Below, in pieces: positions 25,200-32,379 of a DNA stretch of 64,000 bases (positions within the stretch are counted from its first letter, which is position 1; each line of letters starts with the position of its first letter). Below the pieces are notes generated by a model that was given only the letters and a program-made list of their open reading frames with translations, was not told the DNA's origin and ran no database searches. The position numbers and the translations under genes were made by a program. The stretch is taken from assembly GCA_964646815.1 (NCBI GenBank), contig CAZYFH010000013.1, positions 16,465 through 80,464 of the forward strand, in the 5' to 3' direction. The stretch is from CAZYFH01 sp964646815. GTDB lineage: Bacteria; Acidobacteriota; Vicinamibacteria; Vicinamibacterales; UBA8438.

Positions 25200-25727
25200 C
25201 TAGCCGCGTCTAGAAAACGCCCGATCAAAGACGGACACGACCGTCGACACCACCAGCGCATAGCCGAGGGCGCCCGCCGTCTGCCTCAAGAACGACGCAG
25301 CGTCCCCGAGCAGCCCTAGTCGTGACATCGAGAGGACCACGAGCGGCACAAAATAGAGGATGCCGTTCCACCGCCCGATCGCGCTCATCCGCAGCCGTTT
25401 CTGCCGTTGAAGCAGATAGGAGTCCACCACGTATTGGCCAAATGCGATGACGATCAAGACGGGGAGGAGAGGTGTCACGAGCCCGGCCATCGCGGCGCCC
25501 GCCAGTGCGGCCGTCACGAACACGAAATCGGTGCCGTGGTCGAATAGCTGGCCCCCTGGCGAGGCCGTTTCCGTCATCCGCGCGACGCGTCCGTCCCAGT
25601 AGTCGGTCGCGATCGCTACAAGAAGCAGCAAGAGCAAGACCCTGGCGTCCAGGAACGCGGGTCGCGCGAAGACCACCGCGACCGGCGCGACGAGCAACAG
25701 TCGTACCGCAGTGAGTGCGTGCGCCAT
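25200..25727 (-). CDS. CDP-alcohol phosphatidyltransferase family protein
   Basis: The 175-residue membrane protein contains the complete family motif D-x2-DG-x2-AR-x8-G-x3-D-x3-D at residues 42-67 ('DYWDGRVARMTETASPGG' onward to Asp63 and Asp67). These enzymes move a phospho-alcohol from a CDP-linked donor to an acceptor alcohol to make phospholipids. Five to six membrane segments are predicted, as expected. The ATG overlaps the stop of the upstream gene as TAATG, so translation is coupled. The last of three tightly linked genes; the acceptor alcohol is unknown. Confidence 0.88.
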   Translation of the reverse strand: MAHALTAVRLLLVAPVAVVFARPAFLDARVLLLLLLVAIATDYWDGRVARMTETASPGGQLFDHGTDFVFVTAALAGAAMAGLVTPLLPVLIVIAFGQYVVDSYLLQRQKRLRMSAIGRWNGILYFVPLVVLSMSRLGLLGDAASFLRQTAGALGYALVVSTVVSVFDRAFSRRG

Positions 25728-26692
25728 TATCGGCCAAAGAGATCACGCTGCGCTCTGGGCCAGAAGACCACGCCGATCAGCGCGTTGAACAAGATGAAGA
25801 AGTTGTGCTGCACGAATCCAAACGCCGCCATCTGACCTTCGTTCTGAGGAAAGAGCACGACCCAAAAGGTAATCGCCGCCGCCCGCATGGGTGTCGGCAC
25901 CGCGGCCGCGAAGAAGATGACCGGCAGGTAGCCCAGGAGCTCGAGGAGGGACGCCTCCACGCCGAACAAGGTCAACGCCAGCGTGTAGACGAGCACCGCT
26001 GCCAACAGCGCCGGTGATCGGAGGAGGAAAAATAACCCGTAGTGCCGGACCGTGGCCATTTTGAAGGCATGAACGATCTGCCGGTCCCGCCACTGAGTCG
26101 CCGGAAAGATCCGTCCCCGAAAGTAGAGAAGCCATGCGATGAAGACCGCGACCCCGCCCACCGAGATGAAGGGAATGAGGCCGAACGCGTCGGGGAGCGT
26201 GTCGCTGCTCAGGACGAACCCGATGGTGGCCCACGTCAGCAGATAGAAGACCTCGCAGAACATGATGAACAGCATCACCGACGCCACTTCCCATCCCGGC
26301 ACCTGGTCGCGCTTGTTCAGATAGAACGCCATCGCGCCCTTCCCGATCTGCTCGTTGAACACCGAGATGATGTAGGCGCTCGCGCGAATCGGCAGGATGT
26401 CCCGGTAGCGGATCGGCTTGACGAACCACGTGAGGGCGCGCGTCACGACCAACGTGTCGACGAGGAAGTAGAAGCCGGAGTAGGCCATCATCAGTCCCAG
26501 CCACGGGAACCACCGCACGTTGGCGAACACCTCGGTCATGTAGTCGACGAGCGACAACCCCTCGCGCATCGCGGCACCGTTCAGGCGGTAGTAGAGATAG
26601 GCGAAACACCCGACCGTGATGACCAGGAAGACGATGCGACCCAGCGTGCTCGAGCGCCGGGAGGCCGCCGGGTCGCGTTCGGATTCGGTCAC
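25727..26692 (-). CDS. Multi-pass membrane protein, LPG-synthase-TM/flippase-like
   Basis: The 321-residue protein has about seven to eight membrane segments ('TLGRIVFLVITVGCFAYLYY', 'WLGLMMAYSGFYFLVDTLVV', 'LLELLGYLPVIFFAAAVPTP'). The layout and the phrase 'ASAYIISVFNEQIGKGAMAF' recall the transmembrane domain of lysylphosphatidylglycerol synthases and related flippase-like proteins (UPF0104), but without the aminoacyltransferase domain. The assignment is by topology and is moderate. It overlaps the upstream gene by four bases and the downstream gene by one, so the three are one operon. Confidence 0.6.
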   Translation of the reverse strand: MTESERDPAASRRSSTLGRIVFLVITVGCFAYLYYRLNGAAMREGLSLVDYMTEVFANVRWFPWLGLMMAYSGFYFLVDTLVVTRALTWFVKPIRYRDILPIRASAYIISVFNEQIGKGAMAFYLNKRDQVPGWEVASVMLFIMFCEVFYLLTWATIGFVLSSDTLPDAFGLIPFISVGGVAVFIAWLLYFRGRIFPATQWRDRQIVHAFKMATVRHYGLFFLLRSPALLAAVLVYTLALTLFGVEASLLELLGYLPVIFFAAAVPTPMRAAAITFWVVLFPQNEGQMAAFGFVQHNFFILFNALIGVVFWPRAQRDLFGR

Positions 26693-27591
26693 GATCCCCC
26701 AGCCTTCTCGGGCATGAGTTTCTCCAGGGTCGCTGAGAGTGGTGTGAGACTCAGTCCCAGGTCGACGTCCGCGTTTGTTCGCACGGTTTCGTCAGCCGTG
26801 ATGACGTCGATCACCGCTGGTGTCATGCCGCCCGGTCGAGCCCATCCGACCATGGCCGCACCCAGCTTGGCGGTCCAGATTGGGATGGTGGCGACCGTCA
26901 CATTGTGACCCATCAGCCGTGCAGTTGCGGTGATCAGGTCACGGTGGGTTACCGGCTCCGGTCCGACGAGCTCGTGGACGGTCACGCCTGGCGCCCGCAC
27001 CTGACAGCAGTGCAGAATAGCGTGGCTCACGTCGTCCACATCCAGTGGACGCAACAGATGGCGTCCGCCACCGAGTACGCTCACCGATGCCCGCGACGCC
27101 ATGCGGACGAGCGCCCGCGCCGCGGCGGCGCCAGGGCCGAGCAGCAGCGGCGTGCGGATGATGGTGGCGGGGACACCGGAGCTCGCGACGATCTGCTCGG
27201 CCATCCCCTTGGAGCGGTAATAGCCGTTTCGCGAACTGCTGTCCGCACCGAGGGCGCTAATGAGCACGATGTGATCCACGCTGGTGTGTCGACACGCGTC
27301 AACCACCGCCCGGGTCGTGTCCACGTTGGCCGTCTGGTAACTGGAGTGCCTATTTTCGACGAGGATACCGGCGAGATGGACCAGACAGCTGACGCCATCG
27401 AGCAGTGCCGCCAGCGTGTCGCTCTCACCGTAGCGAATCACACATGACGCGATCCGCGGACCGCGCGGCAGCGACGTCGCAGCCTCCTGTGTGCGGACCC
27501 CTGCTCGAGCGTGCAGGTCGTCCCGATCGGCAACGTGCCTCAGCAACGTGTTCCCGACGCAGCTGTTGGCGCCGGTAATGGCCATGTGCAT
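26689..27591 (-). CDS. NAD(P)-binding atypical SDR (NmrA/NDUFA9-like)
   Basis: The 300-residue protein begins with a Rossmann motif 'AITGANSCVGNTLLRHVA'. It then has 'GVSCLVHLAGILVENRHSSY', 'VDHIVLISALGADSSSRNGY' and 'YYRSKGMAEQIVASSGVPAT', where a YxxxK-like pair is retained as Tyr-x3-Lys in 'YYRSKG', and 'TIIRTPLLLGPG'. This is the pattern of atypical short-chain dehydrogenases such as the complex-I NDUFA9-like and NmrA-like groups, which often act as sensors or as reductases. GAGG lies five bases before the ATG at 27591. It opens the three-gene run; its 3' end overlaps the next gene by four bases. Confidence 0.8.
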   Translation of the reverse strand: MHMAITGANSCVGNTLLRHVADRDDLHARAGVRTQEAATSLPRGPRIASCVIRYGESDTLAALLDGVSCLVHLAGILVENRHSSYQTANVDTTRAVVDACRHTSVDHIVLISALGADSSSRNGYYRSKGMAEQIVASSGVPATIIRTPLLLGPGAAAARALVRMASRASVSVLGGGRHLLRPLDVDDVSHAILHCCQVRAPGVTVHELVGPEPVTHRDLITATARLMGHNVTVATIPIWTAKLGAAMVGWARPGGMTPAVIDVITADETVRTNADVDLGLSLTPLSATLEKLMPEKAGGS

Positions 27592-27602
27592 GGGGGCCTC
27601 TA

Positions 27603-27655
27603 TCTAGACGGGGCTTCGCCCCGAACCCCCGCGGGCGCTCCGCAGGGACCCCTCG
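27603..27655. repeat. B-type GC hairpin repeat, copy 3
   Basis: TCTAGACGGGGC-TTC-GCCCC forms a perfect five-base hairpin at 27610-27622, followed by GAACCCCCGCGGGCGCTCCG. It lies between the divergent SDR and FO-synthase genes, unlike the A-type copies, which sit after genes. Confidence 0.6.
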
Positions 27656-27818
27656 ATCCCCACTCTGCGCCCGCGAGGCGCGCCGTGCGCATCTTGGCCG
27701 TGTGCCGACCGTCCACAACGAGTACGACAACCCTCGTTTCGTGCCGCCTAGCGGCCCGCCGTCGGTCGGCGAACAGCCATGTAGAATCATCCTACGGTAC
27801 GCGGCGCGGGGACCTCGT

Positions 27819-30215
27819 GTGAAACAGATGCAGGATCAGACTTATCGGCGGCCTTCCCGCGACGAGGCGCTGCGCCTCGCGCGTGATTCCGATCTTCCGG
27901 CGCTCATGGCGCGGGCGTCCGCACTGAGGGACGCGGGGTTCGGACGCTCCGTGACGTATTCGAGAAAGGTCTTCGTTCCCCTCACGCAACTGTGCCGCGA
28001 CGTGTGTCATTACTGCACGTTCGCGCAGCCGCCGAAGGCTGGCGAGCGGGCCTACCTGACGCTCGACAAAGTGATTGACATTGCGCGGGAGGGCGCGGCG
28101 GCCGGCTGCCGCGAGGCTCTCTTTACCGTCGGCGACAAGCCGGAAGTGCGCTACCTCCAGGCTCGGGACGAGTTGGCGGCGTTGGGCTACTCGACGACCA
28201 TCGAGTATCTCCGTGCCGCCGCCCAGGCGGTCTTCGATGCGACCGGCCTGTTCCCTCATGCGAACCCAGGGGTCGTTACGCGCGATGAGCTCATTGCCCT
28301 ACGGGAGATCTGCCCGTCGCAGGGCTTGATGCTCGAAAGCGTGTCACGACGCCTGCTTGAGCGAGGTGAGGCGCACTTCGCGTCGCCAGACAAGGATCCG
28401 AATGCGAGGCTCGGGACGATGCGGGCGGCGGGCGAGCTCCGCATCCCGTACACGTCCGGCATCCTCATTGGCATCGGTGAGACGCGGGAAGAGCGGATCG
28501 AGTCGCTGCTCGCACTGCGCGACCTCAACGACGGCTATGGTCATCTGCAGGAGATCATCATTCAGAACTTCAGGGCCAAGGCGGACACCCCGATGGTCGG
28601 TGCGCCCGAACCCGAGTTGGATGATCTCCTCTGGACGATCGCGACCGCCAGGATCATCTGCGGTCCGCAGATGGCGATTCAAGCTCCACCCAACCTGAGT
28701 CCGGGAACGTTTGGCGCTTTGATCCGAGCCGGCATCAACGACTGGGGCGGGGTGTCGCCAGTAACGCCCGACCATGTGAATCCTGAGGCGCCATGGCCGC
28801 ACCTGGACCTGCTTGCCAGAAAGACGGAAGAAGAAGGAAAAGTCCTCGTCGAACGGCTCACCGCATACCCTCGCTACGTGAGAGAGATGGATACGTGGAT
28901 TACTGAGGCACTCAGACGCGCGGTCGTGCAGGGATCGGACGCTGAAGGATTCGCGCGAAGCGATTCCTGGTCTCCGGGGGACGGCGATGCGCGGCTGCCC
29001 GAGACGCTGTTGCAACGCATGCGAGCAACGACCGGTCCGAACCGCTCGACGCGGATCGCGGACTTGTGTACGAGGGCGAGTCACGGTATCGCGCTCGACG
29101 CGGCCGAGATCGCGGAGTTGTTCACGGCCCGAGGCGACGACGTCGTTGCCGTGTCGAGGGCGGCCAACGACCTGCGCCGGGAGGTCAACGGTGACGAGGT
29201 CACCTACGTCGTCAATCGGAACATCAATTACACGAACGTCTGCTATTTCCGCTGTCAGTTCTGTGCGTTTTCAAAGGGGAAACTGAGCGAGAACCTGCGA
29301 GGCGCGCCCTACGACCTCGGCCTTGATGAAATCAGGCGCCGGAGCATCGAGGCCTGGGAGCGCGGTGGCACCGAGGTCTGCATGCAGGGGGGAATCCACC
29401 CGGACTATACGGGAGAGACGTATCTGGAGATTTGCCGCGCGGTGAAGTCAGCGGTGCCGCAGATGCACGTGCATGCGTTCTCGCCGTTGGAGGTCTGGCA
29501 AGGCGCTGAAACGCTCGGGCTCTCGCTGAGCGACTTTCTGACGCAATTGAAGGCTGCAGGGCTGGGCACGCTGCCTGGCACGGCGGCCGAGGTTCTGGAT
29601 GATGACGTCCGACAGGATCTGTGCCCCGACAAGCTGTCGACCGATGAGTGGCTCGAGGTGATGGAAACGGCGCATCACGTCGGGTTCAGAACCACCGCGA
29701 CCATCATGTACGGCCACATCGATCGGCCGATTCATTGGGGCCGGCATCTGACGAGAATCAGAACATTGCAGGAGAAGACCGGTGGGTTCACGGAATTTGT
29801 ACCGCTGCCGTTCGTGCATATGGAGGCGCCGATCTACTTGAAGGGCCGAGCCCGCAAGGGCCCGACGTTCAGGGAATCACTGCTGATGCATGCGGTTGCG
29901 AGACTGGCGTTGCATCCGGTTATTCGGAATATTCAGGCGTCGTGGGTGAAAATGGGGCCTCGGGGTGTGTCTGCGTGCCTGAACGCTGGCGCGAACGATC
30001 TGGGGGGCACCTTAATGAACGAAAGTATTACGAGGGCTGCCGGTGCGTCCTTCGGTCAGGAGCTTGCGCCCGAGGAGATGGAATCGGTCATCTCATCCGT
30101 GAACCGAGTGCCAAAACAGCGCTCAACCGCGTACGGCGAGCCGCCGGTGCAACAGGTGAGCCGTTCGTTTGGCGCGGCAGCGCTGGTGCCGGTTGTTCAG
30201 ACCCCCGTCGCCTAG
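27819..30215 (+). CDS. fbiC: Fused FO synthase (CofG-CofH), coenzyme F420 precursor
   Basis: The 798-residue protein joins both radical-SAM subunits of 7,8-didemethyl-8-hydroxy-5-deazariboflavin synthase, which condenses tyrosine with 5-amino-6-ribitylamino-uracil to make the deazaflavin FO of coenzyme F420. The CofG half has the cluster motif CRDVCHYC (Cys59, 63, 66), and the CofH half CYFRCQFC (Cys475, 479, 482). Both halves also carry typical sequence ('GDKPEVRYLQARDEL', 'ICPSQGLMLESVS', 'EVCMQGGIHPDYTGE', 'SWVKMG'). Actinobacterial FbiC has the same fusion. The start at 27819 (GTG) is chosen because GGGGA lies seven bases upstream and a TAGAAT -10-like box lies at 27782-27787; ATG at 27828 is possible. 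No other F420 gene is adjacent. Confidence 0.92.
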   Translation: MKQMQDQTYRRPSRDEALRLARDSDLPALMARASALRDAGFGRSVTYSRKVFVPLTQLCRDVCHYCTFAQPPKAGERAYLTLDKVIDIAREGAAAGCREALFTVGDKPEVRYLQARDELAALGYSTTIEYLRAAAQAVFDATGLFPHANPGVVTRDELIALREICPSQGLMLESVSRRLLERGEAHFASPDKDPNARLGTMRAAGELRIPYTSGILIGIGETREERIESLLALRDLNDGYGHLQEIIIQNFRAKADTPMVGAPEPELDDLLWTIATARIICGPQMAIQAPPNLSPGTFGALIRAGINDWGGVSPVTPDHVNPEAPWPHLDLLARKTEEEGKVLVERLTAYPRYVREMDTWITEALRRAVVQGSDAEGFARSDSWSPGDGDARLPETLLQRMRATTGPNRSTRIADLCTRASHGIALDAAEIAELFTARGDDVVAVSRAANDLRREVNGDEVTYVVNRNINYTNVCYFRCQFCAFSKGKLSENLRGAPYDLGLDEIRRRSIEAWERGGTEVCMQGGIHPDYTGETYLEICRAVKSAVPQMHVHAFSPLEVWQGAETLGLSLSDFLTQLKAAGLGTLPGTAAEVLDDDVRQDLCPDKLSTDEWLEVMETAHHVGFRTTATIMYGHIDRPIHWGRHLTRIRTLQEKTGGFTEFVPLPFVHMEAPIYLKGRARKGPTFRESLLMHAVARLALHPVIRNIQASWVKMGPRGVSACLNAGANDLGGTLMNESITRAAGASFGQELAPEEMESVISSVNRVPKQRSTAYGEPPVQQVSRSFGAAALVPVVQTPVA

Positions 30216-30287
30216 CAGACTGACTGGCATAGATCTCGGGTTGGGTGTAGCACCCTCTCCCGTGCGGTCCAGAACGCAGGTCCCACG

Positions 30288-30497
30288 CTAGCGGGGATCC
30301 AGCCGTACGAGATAGCGTGGAGGAAATCCGGCCAGGGCCCTCGGCCAGTGGTTCACAGCCACGTAGCGCTGGCCGTTGCTTTCGAGGTGAGCCACGACCC
30401 GATCGTTCCGGGTGCCGTCCTCGGCGGTGGTGGTCATGACGAACGTGCCTTGCCCCGCGGGCTGGAACACTCCGAGCAACGACTCGAACACGATCAC
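30288..30497 (-). pseudogene. Deazaflavin-type nitroreductase-like protein with central deletion
   Basis: The frame reads 'VFESLLGVFQPAGQGTFVMT', 'TTAEDGTRNDRVVAHLESNG', 'YVAVNHWPRA' and then abruptly 'GFPPRYLVRLDPR'. The first part matches the start of the split-barrel domain of the F420-dependent (DDN-like, PF04075-type) oxidoreductase group, and the 'LVRLDPR' ending resembles that family's C-terminus. About 60-70 residues that would form the cofactor site are absent, so an internal in-frame deletion is likely. The frame is open further upstream with a hydrophobic helix, so the true start is uncertain; GTG at 30497 overlaps the preceding gene by four bases. Convergent with the FO synthase. 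Confidence 0.5.
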
Positions 30498-31006
30498 GAT
30501 GCCGATGTAGACGACGAGAGCAATCCCGATTCTTCTTGCTCTCCAGAGGTGACGTTCACCGTACCGTCCGCCGTCGTCGTCGGGTTACCGTCCGGGCGAA
30601 CCGCGCGGCCGAAGCGGGCCCTTGAGCGCCACAGTGCCACCATCGGAACCGCGAAGACCGCCGCTGCGATGCCCCCCGCGCGCCAACCGCCGCCGGCCTG
30701 CTCGTTGACGATGTTGAAGACGAACATCGCAATCACGACCTGTCCGGTGTATACGGCCGCCCATGGCCACATCCAGGACTTCATTTTCAAGAATCCGTAC
30801 GCCCCTGCGGCATAGATGAACCAGTGGATGGGTTCGGTCGCCTTGGCCCACCAACCGCTCACCGCGAAGCCGAACCAGATCTCGCGATCGACGGCCACCG
30901 GCTTCGCGAACAGATCGAATGGGACGTAGACGAACGTCATGAATACGCAGAAGTAGAAGATGAGGTTCATCCACCAGGGCCGAGTCGACCAATCAGCCTT
31001 CAACAT
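30494..31006 (-). CDS. Small multi-pass membrane protein of unknown function
   Basis: The 170-residue product has about four membrane segments ('MNLIFYFCVFMTFVYVPFDL', 'EPIHWFIYAAGAYGFL', 'WAAVYTGQVVIAMFVFNIV', 'GGIAAAVFAVPMVALW') and an acidic C-terminal tail. No motif is recognised. It is directly linked to the deazaflavin-reductase remnant by a four-base overlap, so the two probably formed one transcript; a role as a membrane partner of that enzyme is only a guess. The start at 31006 is preferred over the one nine codons upstream, because both lack a strong site and this one begins nearer the conserved 'ADWSTRPWWMNL'. Confidence 0.6.
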   Translation of the reverse strand: MLKADWSTRPWWMNLIFYFCVFMTFVYVPFDLFAKPVAVDREIWFGFAVSGWWAKATEPIHWFIYAAGAYGFLKMKSWMWPWAAVYTGQVVIAMFVFNIVNEQAGGGWRAGGIAAAVFAVPMVALWRSRARFGRAVRPDGNPTTTADGTVNVTSGEQEESGLLSSSTSAS

Positions 31007-31166
31007 GGAATCTTCTGAGGGAACTGCTTCCATGCGAACGCCGACGGTCTGGGCATCCGAGACATCGTCGTCCAGCCTCTGTTGGGGCGCAACCGCGTTC
31101 GTCGCACGGCACCTAGTGGCATAATTTGCAGTGTTCCAGTATCACTCACGGTCCGCGTGAAAAGCC

Positions 31167-31706
31167 ATGACTGAGGACAAACTGGCCGCGTCGTGTATCG
31201 AGGAGTTTCTGTCCGTCTCGCGCCGGCAACTCCACAAGCGCCGGTCTTGCATCGAGGCGTGTCTCGGCATGCTATCGGAAGACCAGATCTGGACGCGCCA
31301 GCACGAGGTCGAGAATGCGGTCGGCAACCTGGTGCTGCACCTGTGCGGCAACGTGACGCAGTGGCTGCTGGGGGGGATCGGGGGACAGACGGTCGCCCGG
31401 GATCGAGACGCGGAGTTCCTCCGGCGAGACCCGATGTCGCGTGAGGAGTTGGTCCGGACACTGCAGACCGTGATGGAGCAGGCCGACGACACCTTGGCGC
31501 GCGTCACGCCTGACGAACTGCTCCGACCCCGATCAATCCAGGGCTACGACGTGACCAGCTTACAGGCTATCTACGTGGCGGTCGATCACTTCGCCGAGCA
31601 CACAGGGCAGATCATCTCCGCCACGAAGCGGATGACCGGAGCCGACCTCGGTTTCTACGCGTCACTCCAGGGCGGTGTCAACGTGACGCCCGGCGCGACT
31701 CCGTAG
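31167..31706 (+). CDS. DinB-like (DUF1572-type) protein
   Basis: The 179-residue protein is all-helical, with 'ENAVGNLVLHLCGNVTQWLL' and later 'VAVDHFAEHTGQIISATKRM'. These carry the His residues that form the metal-binding bundle of the DinB/YfiT superfamily ('HLCGN' and 'HFAEHTGQI'). Members include thiol-dependent S-transferases (bacillithiol or mycothiol users) and many unknowns; DUF1572 is the nearest group I recognise. It is a single gene; a divergent membrane-protein gene lies upstream, so there is no functional context. Confidence 0.75.
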   Translation: MTEDKLAASCIEEFLSVSRRQLHKRRSCIEACLGMLSEDQIWTRQHEVENAVGNLVLHLCGNVTQWLLGGIGGQTVARDRDAEFLRRDPMSREELVRTLQTVMEQADDTLARVTPDELLRPRSIQGYDVTSLQAIYVAVDHFAEHTGQIISATKRMTGADLGFYASLQGGVNVTPGATP

Positions 31707-31742
31707 CCGCGCCGGTGTGGGCGCGCTCGGGGTCAAGCGACG

Positions 31743-32294
31743 TTACCGGCCTGGCACCATGATGTGAGCAGTCGACGTGCCGGCCTCCATGATCCACATG
31801 ACCGTGGCGTTACCGGCATCCGGGATGCCGAGCGACTCGGCCGTCTCGCCGGGAACGGCGATCGTGATGTGCGTGCCTGCGCTCGCGGCGTCGTTCCCGT
31901 TCATCGTGTGCCAGACCGAACCGAACACCGGGGCGATCCGGGTGCCGTTTGCCTCCATGCCATCCAAGAGCTTCTGCCCCGAGGCCCGATCACCACCGTC
32001 CGCATATGCCTTGAGGGTCTGCTCGACGCGGTCGAGGTTGCCTTCGTCGGTGCATTGGACGGCAAAGGGACGGGTGCCCGGGTTGTCGGAACGGTCGTAG
32101 CAGACCATCTTGTTCGAGCTTTCCTTCAGGACGATCCGACTCCCGCTGGCGTTCCACGACACGACACCCGCATCGTCCTTCGCCCGGTTCGGCGCGGCCA
32201 TCAGGGCGCGGTCGATGGTGGCCTGGTTGCTCTGCGCGAATGCAGTGGCGGTGACCGCCAGCAGAGTAGCGACGACGATCGTCATGCGAACCAT
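31743..32294 (-). CDS. Secreted protein of unknown function
   Basis: The 183-residue product has a signal peptide ending 'TATAFAQS', then a domain with two Cys ('MVCYDRSDNPGTRPFAVQCT') and 'GTHITIAVPGETAESLGI'. I do not recognise an enzyme motif. ATG at 32294 is favoured because GAGGAG lies seven bases upstream; a TTG two codons earlier is the alternative. It lies 86 bases downstream of the TonB-receptor gene on the same strand, which might indicate read-through. Confidence 0.65.
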   Translation of the reverse strand: MVRMTIVVATLLAVTATAFAQSNQATIDRALMAAPNRAKDDAGVVSWNASGSRIVLKESSNKMVCYDRSDNPGTRPFAVQCTDEGNLDRVEQTLKAYADGGDRASGQKLLDGMEANGTRIAPVFGSVWHTMNGNDAASAGTHITIAVPGETAESLGIPDAGNATVMWIMEAGTSTAHIMVPGR

Positions 32295-32379
32295 CTTCAA
32301 TCTCCTCAGTGATGAACGGGGTGCCGCCGAACAGGCAGGTGATCAGTATATGTCGAGTGGCCACGGGCCGCCTGTGGGA

